A stretch of DNA of 64,000 bases. Origin: Bacteroides sp. OM05-12. Lineage in GTDB: Bacteria > Bacteroidota > Bacteroidia > Bacteroidales > Bacteroidaceae. A program made the translations under genes and the position numbers. Below are positions 1-8,302 of this stretch, piece by piece. Each line of letters begins with the position of its first letter. Position 1 is the first letter of the stretch. The stretch is taken from positions 1 to 64,000 of the forward strand of contig NZ_QSUN01000019.1 in NCBI RefSeq assembly GCF_003438995.1, written 5' to 3'. A model generated the notes under the pieces. That model did no database searches and had not been told where the DNA came from. It saw only the letters and a program-made list of their open reading frames with translations.

Positions 1-201
1 TTCAACGTAACGCAGAGTGACGGTGCCTATCTTTCTCCCGACGGAGTGATTCTTTATGGCTGGGAGCAGACGAATAACGGAGACGAGACGGGCATCCCGA
101 CCGAACCGGGCGGGATGAAGGTAACTCCCGGAACAGTTACGGTCGGTACCCGGGATGGAAACGGTACTGTGACTACTGATCTTGTTGAGGTGGGAGAGTA
201 A
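1..201 (+). CDS. Fimbrillin-like surface protein, C-terminal fragment
   Basis: The window opens inside this gene. The frame from base 1 reads 66 codons to a TAA stop at 199-201. The visible tail is rich in Gly, Thr and Val and contains an ILYGW strand, similar to the closing beta strands of the Bacteroidota fimbrillin/Mfa-like family. The next gene starts 22 bases after the stop, on the same strand, and is itself a fimbrillin-like lipoprotein, so this is probably an upstream member of the same operon. The N-terminus, signal peptide and any lipobox lie outside the window. The family is inferred mainly from context and would need the missing part to confirm. Confidence 0.55.
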   Translation, partial: FNVTQSDGAYLSPDGVILYGWEQTNNGDETGIPTEPGGMKVTPGTVTVGTRDGNGTVTTDLVEVGE

Positions 202-223
202 CCAGTAAAAAAACAGAAAAACA

Positions 224-1189
224 ATGGATATGAAACGAAGATATTTATTATATGCAGTGGTGGCAGGCATAACTTTATGCCTCCTGCCGGGATGTTCTGC
301 CGTCGATGAACAAGGCGCAATTGGTGAGACAGCTACTCTCTCTATTAATAGAATCTCTGTGGGGCACTTCCCTCTTGAGGCAGCTACCCGTGCTGTCGGC
401 GGTATAACAGTCTTGAAAGAAGGTACGGTCGGTATCTCCCGTGCTTCGGGTGGTGAGGCAAGGGATAATGTTCCCTATACTTACGGGGCTTCTTCATGGA
501 CTACTTTTGGAGAAAATATTCTTTTGTCGGAAACTACTTCTCAGATGGTTGCTTATTACCCTTATTCGGCAAGCGGTGTCTATACAGGTACGGGCAGTGA
601 TGCCGTTTTAAACATGGCTCCTTGTCTTTATGAAGCTTCCAAAGACCTTTGTGTAGGAAACTTTACGGCATCGGCTACCGATTATGATCCGACACCGATA
701 CTATCGCATATTTACACGCGGGTAAGTTTTCGTTTTGTGAAACGATTTACTTATAAAGGTACAGGTGTGATACGTTCTTTTATACTTAAAGATATGCCAT
801 TAATGGCGACGTATGGGCTGTTTTCTCATGAGTATACAGCTTTCGCCGATGAAGTGCCTACGGATTATAGATTGAATAACTTGACGAATGTGACGGCGGA
901 TACGGATCATTCAACAATTGATTTATTATTGATTCCGATGCTGATTCTGGCTGATGGAAAAACGTTTGCGTTTTATGCAGATGGTACGGAATACGAGAAT
1001 CTTTATGAAGGAACAATCCCTCAAAGCTTGTTTGCAAGTACCGGTAATATTATTCAGGCAGGTTATCATTATAGATTTAAAGTTTTGTTGGGCGATGATG
1101 GTTTTGTAGTTGAACCGGATAGCCCCACCGTGTCGGGGCGGAATGAGGCTGCTCTATCGGGAAGTTATGAAGTGGTAGTAGACGATTAA
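224..1189 (+). CDS. Fimbrillin family lipoprotein (Mfa-like)
   Basis: The protein has 321 residues. It opens with a basic hydrophobic signal peptide ending in the lipobox LPGC (Cys24 from the first ATG), so it is predicted to be lipidated and exported to the outer membrane. ATG codons at 224 and 230 are both usable. The body shows features common in Bacteroidota fimbrillin-like proteins: an early Thr-Arg-Ala segment, a VAYYPYS-type strand near residue 110, and a stretch resembling 'P.LSHIYTRVSFRF' in the middle. Such proteins build or anchor type V pili, in which lipoprotein precursors are cleaved at the surface by an arginine-specific protease. It lies between two similar genes on the same strand. 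Whether it is a pilin, anchor or tip protein cannot be decided from this sequence. Confidence 0.7.
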   Translation: MDMKRRYLLYAVVAGITLCLLPGCSAVDEQGAIGETATLSINRISVGHFPLEAATRAVGGITVLKEGTVGISRASGGEARDNVPYTYGASSWTTFGENILLSETTSQMVAYYPYSASGVYTGTGSDAVLNMAPCLYEASKDLCVGNFTASATDYDPTPILSHIYTRVSFRFVKRFTYKGTGVIRSFILKDMPLMATYGLFSHEYTAFADEVPTDYRLNNLTNVTADTDHSTIDLLLIPMLILADGKTFAFYADGTEYENLYEGTIPQSLFASTGNIIQAGYHYRFKVLLGDDGFVVEPDSPTVSGRNEAALSGSYEVVVDD

Positions 1190-1238
1190 TAGTATAAACG
1201 ATTGATGATATACAGATAATAAATAAAGAATATACAGT

Positions 1239-3179
1239 ATGAAAAGAAAGTTGTTTTTTAATTTGTTCCTGATAGCCGTTGCCACTTTGATATTCGGCAG
1301 TTGCAGTCAGGACGATGATTCCGGTAATCTTGCAACAGGTGAGATGGTAGAAATACGGTTTACGGTAGGTGGTGTTTCTGATTATGCAGGTGATACATCT
1401 GCCGAAACACGCAGTCCTGCAGAGTCCTTTACGGTATCTGTCCCTATAAATGACGATTATGAGATAGAAGCTACATTTGCTCCTCGTCAAGTAGAACAGA
1501 CCCGTGCGATAGCTTTGTTGGATGAAAATACCTGTTATCGTGTCTTGGCTTATAGCGGTGGTACTACTTATAGCGGATATGCCGATTATAAGATTATAGG
1601 TTGGCAGTCGGTGTTGGTAAACGGTGGTCTGAGATTAATGGCCGGTCAGTATAAATTTGTGGCTTACTCTTATTCTAAGAGTGATATGATTTTAGACATT
1701 CCCGATGAAAATATCAATATAAACGGGCTGGCGGTAAGCACGGATGATGATTTCCTTTTTTGGCAATCGGGGCTGATAAATATCAGTGGAGACACATCAT
1801 TGACGATCGGTTTTCAACATTTGTTTTCGCAATTGCAAGTGGAATTTGACTCGAGCGGGCTCGGCAGTAATTTTGCGTCGGCGAGTGCTGTCTTAACCGT
1901 TGGTAATACGGCACCTTACATAAATGGCATTTGGGCTGTTACAAATAAGGAAGTTAGTATAGTTACCACTACACAGACAGACGGTGCCTTTAGTCTTCCA
2001 ATTTTTGGCAGTCAACATATAATGAGCAATGAAAAGATATTGTTGCCTATAAGCAATACAGCTTCTATTCCTTTAGACCTCACAGTGGGAGCAACATTTG
2101 CAAACGGGGAAACGGTATCCAACAAGAAACTTTCTCTTGCTGTTGCCAATAATGAACTAAAACCTAATACCTCATATCTTTGTTCGGTTAAGTTTAAATC
2201 ATCGGTGATTGATATTGAGGGTAATGAAATAGACGGGTATCCTTATGGAGGCGGTAACTGTTGGGTAATTTCTAAAAATAATACTAAAGATGTAAAATAT
2301 TCATTTATTGCTGTAGAGGGAAGGACTGACGATAGAGTTGGGACAACAGTTGGTGGTACGCCTAATAGTGCCGGAGTGGTATGGCAGATGGATCGGTATA
2401 ACAATACTACTACAGATTTAATTAAAAATGTGGTTTATGATTCATCTACTAATCGGATGACTTTCACAGTAGGAAGCGGACAGACCGGTAATGCGATAAT
2501 TGCGGTGAAGGCAGGTTCTACTATTCTTTGGAGTTGGCATATTTGGGTAGTGGATGATAATAGTTTCCTATTAAACCCTGTTGACAATGGATGGTCCGGT
2601 GGTATATTTATGGATCGTAATCTCGGCGCATTCAATAGTTCTTCGACTTCGGATTCTTATGGGTTGTATTATCAGTGGGGGCGTAAAGATCCGTTTTCTA
2701 CCCATATTGGCAACATTTCGTCAACCCCACTAACAATACTTGAAACAATAAAAAATCCGACTGTATTTGTGGCATCGTCTAAATGGTATAGTGAAGTATT
2801 AGACCATTCATTGTGGAATTGGGATGTGCTATATGATCCGCTGATGCTTAGATATAATCCATGTCCTAAGGGATGGACAGTGCCACAAGGGAGTGATTTT
2901 AATTATATGGTGAGTTCAAGTACAAGTGATAATTTTACAGAAGAAGGAGCATTTGTGTATAGTACGTTGACGTTTCCACCTGCAGGTAGAATAGGAATAA
3001 ATGGTGGAATTCATGATGATAATAGTAATGGATATTGGTCAGCTAACAGTTTTGAGGGCGAAGAAGCAGGTTACTTGGAATTCTCTAATAAAAAGATTAA
3101 TTGGTTTTATGGTGGCGGCGAGGGGGCTGCCGTAGGCTATGGAATGCCTGTTCGTTGTGTTGTACAACCAATTTATTGA
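1239..3179 (+). CDS. Fimbrillin-like lipoprotein with C-terminal FISUMP domain
   Basis: The protein has 646 residues, with a signal peptide ending in the lipobox FGSC (lipid Cys22). Residues about 30-325 are beta-rich and resemble fimbrillin-like proteins. The C-terminal half carries the hallmarks of the Fibrobacter succinogenes major paralogous (FISUMP) domain: NCWVIS near 340, IFMDRNLGAF near 455, YYQWGRKDPF near 480, NPCPKGWTVP near 540, GYWSAN near 598 and a terminal PVRCVV near 638. FISUMP domains are C-type-lectin-like surface modules. Being the last and largest gene of the fimbrial cluster, it may be a tip adhesin, but this is inference. A strong terminator follows. Confidence 0.75.
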   Translation: MKRKLFFNLFLIAVATLIFGSCSQDDDSGNLATGEMVEIRFTVGGVSDYAGDTSAETRSPAESFTVSVPINDDYEIEATFAPRQVEQTRAIALLDENTCYRVLAYSGGTTYSGYADYKIIGWQSVLVNGGLRLMAGQYKFVAYSYSKSDMILDIPDENININGLAVSTDDDFLFWQSGLINISGDTSLTIGFQHLFSQLQVEFDSSGLGSNFASASAVLTVGNTAPYINGIWAVTNKEVSIVTTTQTDGAFSLPIFGSQHIMSNEKILLPISNTASIPLDLTVGATFANGETVSNKKLSLAVANNELKPNTSYLCSVKFKSSVIDIEGNEIDGYPYGGGNCWVISKNNTKDVKYSFIAVEGRTDDRVGTTVGGTPNSAGVVWQMDRYNNTTTDLIKNVVYDSSTNRMTFTVGSGQTGNAIIAVKAGSTILWSWHIWVVDDNSFLLNPVDNGWSGGIFMDRNLGAFNSSSTSDSYGLYYQWGRKDPFSTHIGNISSTPLTILETIKNPTVFVASSKWYSEVLDHSLWNWDVLYDPLMLRYNPCPKGWTVPQGSDFNYMVSSSTSDNFTEEGAFVYSTLTFPPAGRIGINGGIHDDNSNGYWSANSFEGEEAGYLEFSNKKINWFYGGGEGAAVGYGMPVRCVVQPIY

Positions 3180-3207
3180 TAGGTACAGTTCTTCAAATCA
3201 TTAGTTT

Positions 3208-3243
3208 ACCCTTGTTGCAAATTATTGCAACAAGGGTGTTTTT
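3208..3243 (+). terminator. Rho-independent terminator after the fimbrial operon
   Basis: A perfect 13-bp stem (3208-3220 with 3225-3237) has a four-base loop, then G and six T. It closes the plus-strand fimbrillin operon just before the convergent HAD gene. Confidence 0.9.
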
Positions 3244-3256
3244 TATTTAGAACTTG

Positions 3257-3949
3257 TTAAAGCAACACTTCTTTTATCTCTTTAATCGATTCTAAGACGG
3301 TGAGTTTCGGATGCTCTACTTCGTCCGACACCATTTCGTGTATCCATGTCGTGTAGAATGGGATGTGAACGGCATAACCACCCATCTTGAGTATCGGCAG
3401 AATATCTGATTTCATGGAGTTGCCCACCATCATTATCTTTTCGGGAGTGGTGTTTAAGTCCTTTAATAGTTTCCGGTAAGCAGCGTCCGTTTTATCGCTC
3501 ATTATTTCGATGTGGCAGAAGAAATCGGATAATCCGGAGAGTTTCAGTTTTCGTTCCTGATCCATCAGGTCGCCTTTGGTTGCCATAGCGAGATGGTAAT
3601 GCCGACTTAATTCCCGAAGTGTATCTTTTACTCCGTCAATCAGTTCCACAGGGTGAGTCAGTTGCTCTTTCCCCAATAGGATAATCTGCTCGATCTCCCC
3701 GGCGGTAATTTGTTTGTTGCTTACTTCCAATCCGGTTTCGAGCATACTTAAAGTAAAACCTTTGATGCCGTAACCGTAGATTTCCAGATTCTGTATTTCT
3801 TTTAGGTACAATACCCTCATCACCTCATCTGTCGGACTGTATTTCTCCAGCAGTTTGCATAGTTTCTGTTCCGTTTCCCGAAAGAATGTTTCATTAATCC
3901 AAAGTGTGTCATCTGCATCGAAGATGATATAGTCGAGGTTTTGTCTCAT
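3257..3949 (-). CDS. HAD family hydrolase (YjjG-like)
   Basis: The protein has 230 residues. It shows haloacid dehalogenase motif I as FDADDTLW (nucleophile Asp11, acid/base Asp13), motif II as MATKGD near residue 120, a Lys-containing segment near 160, and motif IV as VGNSMKSDI near 177. The cap region between about 20 and 90 is helical, as in subclass I pyrimidine 5'-nucleotidase and phosphatase relatives. These cytoplasmic enzymes dephosphorylate small metabolites or nucleotides; the substrate cannot be read from the sequence. It is a single gene with its own promoter element, convergent with the fimbrial operon. Confidence 0.85.
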   Translation of the reverse strand: MRQNLDYIIFDADDTLWINETFFRETEQKLCKLLEKYSPTDEVMRVLYLKEIQNLEIYGYGIKGFTLSMLETGLEVSNKQITAGEIEQIILLGKEQLTHPVELIDGVKDTLRELSRHYHLAMATKGDLMDQERKLKLSGLSDFFCHIEIMSDKTDAAYRKLLKDLNTTPEKIMMVGNSMKSDILPILKMGGYAVHIPFYTTWIHEMVSDEVEHPKLTVLESIKEIKEVLL

Positions 3950-3971
3950 ATCCTTTTATTGTTTTTCCGGG

Positions 3972-3979
3972 CAAAATTA
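3972..3979 (-). promoter_or_regulatory. Bacteroides -7 promoter element for the HAD hydrolase gene
   Basis: The minus strand reads TAATTTTG, matching TAnnTTTG, 23 bases before the ATG. No clear -33 TTTG is seen. Confidence 0.6.
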
Positions 3980-4040
3980 ATAATAATCCGGGATAAACAA
4001 GCAAACGCTCCCTGACTATCTTTTATCGCTCCCTTAGGAA

Positions 4041-4141
4041 GAAATAGTTTCATAATATATGGAACTAAAGTTTCACAAAATATGAAACAAAGGTTCCATA
4101 AAATATGAAACTAAAGTTCCACATATTATGAAACTTTAGCT
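4041..4141. repeat. Palindrome cluster in the 3950-4370 intergenic gap
   Basis: The gap between the divergent HAD and POT genes is 421 bases without an ORF. Its centre alternates GAAAC, GTTTC, GGAAC and GTTCC motifs. The outer arms (about 4048-4070 and 4111-4133) are inverted copies of GTTTCATAATATRTGGAAC, and the inner part can form smaller GAAAC/GTTTC hairpins. Just upstream, 'CGCTCCCTTAGG' at 4027-4038 matches, in inverse orientation, a motif of the mosaic repeats near 19690 and 44380. The rest of the gap holds only the POT promoter at its right end. Confidence 0.75.
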
Positions 4142-4320
4142 CCTATGCGGTGAGCATAAAAACACATGAGGGAGAATCCGGCAAAGATCGCTTTGTCGTT
4201 TAGTGCCGTATTAGGGTTGTGAGGAAGACTCTGCACTTCGTTACAGTGAAGTTCCAACGACTTTTTTCCAAATTCTATTTAATATTATGCAATAAATATA
4301 GTGTTATTTTAATATTATCT

Positions 4321-4328
4321 TATCTTTG
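4321..4328 (+). promoter_or_regulatory. -7 promoter element for the POT transporter gene
   Basis: TATCTTTG fits the Bacteroides consensus TAnnTTTG exactly, 42 bases before the ATG, leaving a leader of about 35 bases. The region just upstream is very AT-rich and lacks a clear TTTG -33 box. Confidence 0.75.
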
Positions 4329-4370
4329 CAAGCAATGAATATTAATTATTAATTTTAAAATCTACAGTTT

Positions 4371-6032
4371 ATGTTTGAAGGACAGCCGAAAGGTTTGTAT
4401 GCGTTAGCGTTGGCAAATACAGGTGAACGCTTTGGCTATTACACAATGCTTGCTATCTTTACCCTCTTTTTGCAAGCGAAGTTTGGATTCACGGCAGCCA
4501 CTACTTCCACTATCTTTGGTAGTTTCTTGGCAGCGGTCTATTTCATGCCATTATTTGGCGGTATTTTAGCGGATAAGTTCGGTTACGGCAAGATGGTTAC
4601 TACGGGTATTGTGGTAATGTTTCTAGGCTATGTGTTACTTGCTATCCCGATGGCTACGAATATCGGTTTGTATTCCATGTTCGGAGCTTTGGCCCTGATC
4701 GCTTGCGGTACGGGACTTTTTAAAGGTAACTTGCAGGTGATGGTCGGCAACTTGTACGACGCTCCGGAGTACAGTTCCAAACGTGATACTGCTTTCAGCT
4801 TGTTTTATATGGCAATCAACATCGGTGCATTGTTTGCTCCTACAGCTGCAACTGCCGTTACCAACTATGTATTGGGTAAAGCCGGACTCACTTATGTTCC
4901 GCAAATCCCGTCATTGGCTCACCAATATCTGAATGGTACGATCACTCCCGACGGTGAAGCCAGTCTGGCTGCAATGCAGAGTGCGCAACACTATACAGGC
5001 GATATGGCAACTTTCTGTACTACTTATATCGATAAACTGTCCGAAGCATATAATTATGGTTTTGGCGTGGCTTGTATTTCGTTGATTGTATCAATGGCTA
5101 TCTATGTTATTTTCCGGTCTACATTTAAGCATGCGGATTATAACTCCAAACAAGCTAAACCGGCTAATGTACATGAAGAACAGCTGACTCCTCAGCAGAC
5201 AAAGGAACGTGTGATTGCTTTATTACTGGTATTTGCCGTGGTTATTTTCTTCTGGATGGCTTTCCATCAGAATGGTTTGACGATGACTTTCTTTGCACGT
5301 GACTATACGGCGCATGATGTTACCGGGCTGGACCGTCTTGGTTTCAGTGTATGGAACTTGGTTCTTATCATCATTACGGTATATGCGGGTTTCTCTTTAT
5401 TCCAGTCGAAGACAGGAAAGGCGAAGCTCATTTCAGGTGTGGTGGCAACGTTGGCTTTAATCGGTTTGGGCGTGAATTATGGAACAATGGACCCTACATT
5501 ACCTATTCTTCCTCAGATCTTCCAACAGTTTAACCCATTCTTCGTAGTAGCTTTGACGCCTGTGTCATTGGCTGTGTTCGGAGCTTTGGCAAAGAAAGGA
5601 AAAGAACCTTCCGCACCGCGTAAGATCGGAATCGGTATGGTGATAGCTGCGTGTGGTTTTATGCTGTTGGCGTTCGGATCTTTCGGATTGCCTACTCCTG
5701 CGCAAGTAGAAGCAAATGGTATTTCGGCCGACGTACTTGTTTCTCCTAACTGGTTAATTTCTACTTATCTGGTGTTGACATTCGCGGAATTGCTGCTTTC
5801 TCCGATGGGTATTTCCTTCGTATCTAAGGTAGCACCTCCTAAATATAAGGGTGCTATGATGGGAGGTTGGTTTGTAGCCACTGCCATTGGTAATTATATG
5901 ACTGCCATTATCGGATATTTGTGGGGAGATATGCAGTTGTGGATGGTATGGAGCGTATTAATCGTATGTTGTTTGCTTTCTGCTTTGTTCATCTTCTCTA
6001 TTATGAAGAAGCTGGAAAAGGTAGCGAGATAA
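4371..6032 (+). CDS. POT/PTR2 family proton-coupled peptide transporter
   Basis: This is a 553-residue inner-membrane protein with 12 or more hydrophobic segments. It belongs to the proton-dependent oligopeptide transporter family (di- and tripeptide uptake). Family marks are NTGERFGYY at residues 16-24, the FYMAINIGALFAP version of the second signature near 148, and GTGLFKGNL near 117. The first Glu of the usual ExxERF proton-coupling motif is Asn16, while Glu19 and Arg20 are kept. A long loop near 175-225 separates the N- and C-terminal halves. It stands alone with its own promoter and terminator. Confidence 0.9.
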   Translation: MFEGQPKGLYALALANTGERFGYYTMLAIFTLFLQAKFGFTAATTSTIFGSFLAAVYFMPLFGGILADKFGYGKMVTTGIVVMFLGYVLLAIPMATNIGLYSMFGALALIACGTGLFKGNLQVMVGNLYDAPEYSSKRDTAFSLFYMAINIGALFAPTAATAVTNYVLGKAGLTYVPQIPSLAHQYLNGTITPDGEASLAAMQSAQHYTGDMATFCTTYIDKLSEAYNYGFGVACISLIVSMAIYVIFRSTFKHADYNSKQAKPANVHEEQLTPQQTKERVIALLLVFAVVIFFWMAFHQNGLTMTFFARDYTAHDVTGLDRLGFSVWNLVLIIITVYAGFSLFQSKTGKAKLISGVVATLALIGLGVNYGTMDPTLPILPQIFQQFNPFFVVALTPVSLAVFGALAKKGKEPSAPRKIGIGMVIAACGFMLLAFGSFGLPTPAQVEANGISADVLVSPNWLISTYLVLTFAELLLSPMGISFVSKVAPPKYKGAMMGGWFVATAIGNYMTAIIGYLWGDMQLWMVWSVLIVCCLLSALFIFSIMKKLEKVAR

Positions 6033-6054
6033 TAAACCGGGGATATAATATAAT

Positions 6055-6088
6055 AAAAGCCCGTAGCGATTTCGTTACGGGCTTTTTA
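6055..6088. terminator. Bidirectional terminator between POT and S9 peptidase genes
   Basis: A 14-bp stem (6055-6068 with 6073-6086) with loop ATTT is flanked by A-runs on the left and T-runs on the right. It can stop transcription from both convergent genes. Confidence 0.9.
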
Positions 6089-6100
6089 TTGTATGTAAAA

Positions 6101-8209
6101 TTAGTTGTTGTTACCGGCAGGTTTCAACCATTTGTTCAGCCAGTTGAAATAAGTACGTTGCCAAAGCACACCGTTTTGTGGTTTCAATACCCAGTGGTTC
6201 TCATCCGGATAGAGCAGCAACTCGGCAGGAATACCCCTTAACACGGCAGCATTGAATGCGGACATTCCTTGGGAAGCTAAGATGCGATAATCCTTTTCAC
6301 CGTGGATACATAAGATAGGAGTATCCCATTTATCTACGAATTTATGAGGAGAATTGGCAAAGCTGCGTTGTGCTACCTTGTTATTTTTGTCCCAGTACGG
6401 ACCACCTATATCCCAGTTGGCAAACCACATCTCTTCTGTTTCCAGATATTGTGCTTCCATGTTGAAGAATCCGTCGTGAGCGATGAATGCTTTGAAACGT
6501 TTTTCGTGGTGTCCTGCCAACCAATAAACGGAGAATCCACCGAAGCTGGCACCCACGCATCCCAAATGATTGGCATCGACATAAGGTTCTTTGGCTACTT
6601 CATCAATAGCAGAAAGATAATCTTTCATACATTGACCTCCGTAGTCACCGCTGATAGCTTCAAGCCATTCCATGCCAAAGCCCGGAAGTCCCCGACGGTT
6701 CGGAGCGACGATTATATAGTCGTTGGCTGCCATTATCTGCATATTCCAGCGATAAGACCAGAATTGGCTGACCGGAGTTTGCGGACCGCCTTCGCAGAAC
6801 AGTAGAGTAGGGTATTTCTTGTTCGGATCAAACTTGGGAGGATAGATAACCCATGTCAACATCTCTTTGCCGTCCGTTGTTTTTATCCAGCGTCCTTCCA
6901 CTTTGCCCATGGTCAGTTGATCGTAGATTTGTTTGTTTTCGAAACTGATTTGAGTCGCGTTTCCCTGCATGTCTACGGAATAGATCTCATCTGCCATACT
7001 CATGGACTGGCGTTTAGCGATCAGCTTCTCTCCGGCAAGAGTGACAGACAGGTAGTCGTGTTGTCCTTCTGTCAGTTTGGTCAGTTTGTCTCCTTCGTTC
7101 AAGTCAATGCGGTATATCTGTGATTCTCCATGCCATACCCCGGTAAAGAAGATGGTATTAGCGTCAGGACTCCAGCAATAGCTGTCTACATTTGATTCAA
7201 ATGTCTTGCTTGCAAAACGTTTTTCTCCTGTAGCCAAATCCATGATGAAAAGGCGGTTCTGGTCGCTTTCATAACCGTCACGTTCCATGCTTAACCATGC
7301 GATTTGTTTTCCGTCCGGCGAATATTGAGGATTAGTATCGTATCCCATATTACCTTCGCTTATATTAACCGTTTTCTTTGTGGCAAGGTCATATACATAA
7401 ATATCCGAGTTGGTGGATATGGCATATTCCAGTCCTGTTTTCTTACGTGAAGTATAGGCAATTTGCTTTGAGTCCGGACTCCAAGCCAGTTGCTCGATTC
7501 CTCCAAATGGTTTTAATGGTGCTTCGAACGGCTCACCTTCCATTATATCAATGGCATTACTGATTTTTTCTCCGTTAAAGTCTGCAACAAACGGGTGGGG
7601 GATTGTCTCTACCCATTCATCCCAATGTTTGTACATCAAATCGTTTACTACGATTCCCGTAGCTTTGGGAAGATCGGGATACATATCCACTGTGCGCTGT
7701 CCGTATTTGATTTGTGAAATGAACAACACTTTCTTTTCATCCGGTGAGAATTTAAATCCTTCTATCGGACCATCGAATTCGGAGAGAATCTTCCTATCTG
7801 TTCCATCCGGATTCATTTCCCAGATTTGACTGCCACCGCTTTCATTGCAAAGAAAAGCAATTTTGGTTCCTCCTTTTATCCATACGGCCTCGTTTTCGCT
7901 ATACGCGGTATGGGTAATTTGTTTGTTGTCCGTACCATCGGCATTCATGACATAAACTTCACGATTGCTTGAATTTTCCGGAACACTGTAATAAGCTACG
8001 GTATAAACCACTTTCTTTCCGTCCGGTGAAACATCCAGTCCGCCGATACGTCCCATGGCCCAAAGTGCTTCGGGAGTCATTCGTCCATCTTTGATGGTGA
8101 TGTCTTGCTTACCGATAATCGGTTCATATCTTTCTCCTTTCTGCTGTATGGCATTACAGGAGGCAAGCGTCATTGCAGCCGTCATCATTACTAAATTTGT
8201 TTTATTCAT
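6101..8209 (-). CDS. S9 family prolyl oligopeptidase-type lipoprotein (DPP-like)
   Basis: The protein has 702 residues. The signal peptide ends in the lipobox LASC (Cys18), so it is probably anchored to a membrane outside the cytoplasm. Residues about 45-420 form a beta-propeller with PD40/TolB-like repeats, seen as recurring 'SPDGKK' and 'W.PD' motifs. The C-terminal alpha/beta hydrolase carries GASFGG (nucleophile Ser near 554), HGEKDYRI (Asp near 640) and DENHWV (His near 670), a complete catalytic triad. Such enzymes release dipeptides or act on short peptides. The nearby peptide transporter, convergent with it, suggests a shared role in peptide use, but this is inference. Confidence 0.9.
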   Translation of the reverse strand: MNKTNLVMMTAAMTLASCNAIQQKGERYEPIIGKQDITIKDGRMTPEALWAMGRIGGLDVSPDGKKVVYTVAYYSVPENSSNREVYVMNADGTDNKQITHTAYSENEAVWIKGGTKIAFLCNESGGSQIWEMNPDGTDRKILSEFDGPIEGFKFSPDEKKVLFISQIKYGQRTVDMYPDLPKATGIVVNDLMYKHWDEWVETIPHPFVADFNGEKISNAIDIMEGEPFEAPLKPFGGIEQLAWSPDSKQIAYTSRKKTGLEYAISTNSDIYVYDLATKKTVNISEGNMGYDTNPQYSPDGKQIAWLSMERDGYESDQNRLFIMDLATGEKRFASKTFESNVDSYCWSPDANTIFFTGVWHGESQIYRIDLNEGDKLTKLTEGQHDYLSVTLAGEKLIAKRQSMSMADEIYSVDMQGNATQISFENKQIYDQLTMGKVEGRWIKTTDGKEMLTWVIYPPKFDPNKKYPTLLFCEGGPQTPVSQFWSYRWNMQIMAANDYIIVAPNRRGLPGFGMEWLEAISGDYGGQCMKDYLSAIDEVAKEPYVDANHLGCVGASFGGFSVYWLAGHHEKRFKAFIAHDGFFNMEAQYLETEEMWFANWDIGGPYWDKNNKVAQRSFANSPHKFVDKWDTPILCIHGEKDYRILASQGMSAFNAAVLRGIPAELLLYPDENHWVLKPQNGVLWQRTYFNWLNKWLKPAGNNN

Positions 8210-8244
8210 ATCTGTTATAATTAAATAATAATTTGTCGGTTGTA

Positions 8245-8283
8245 AAAAAGCCTGTCCGAAATGTATCAGGCAGGCTTTTTAAC
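8245..8283 (-). terminator. Terminator of the pyrG-yidC operon
   Basis: A 10-bp stem (8245-8254 with 8271-8280), AAAAAGCCTG against CAGGCTTTTT, lies 22 bases after the yidC stop. On the minus strand a T-run follows it, so it separates yidC from the S9 peptidase gene. Confidence 0.85.
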
Positions 8284-8302
8284 AGGTTCTTTTATCTAAC
8301 TG

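Noticed and set aside
1077..1490. Minus-strand frame of 137 codons across the fimbrillin genes
   Set aside because: It overlaps two well-supported lipoprotein genes and has no recognisable domain.
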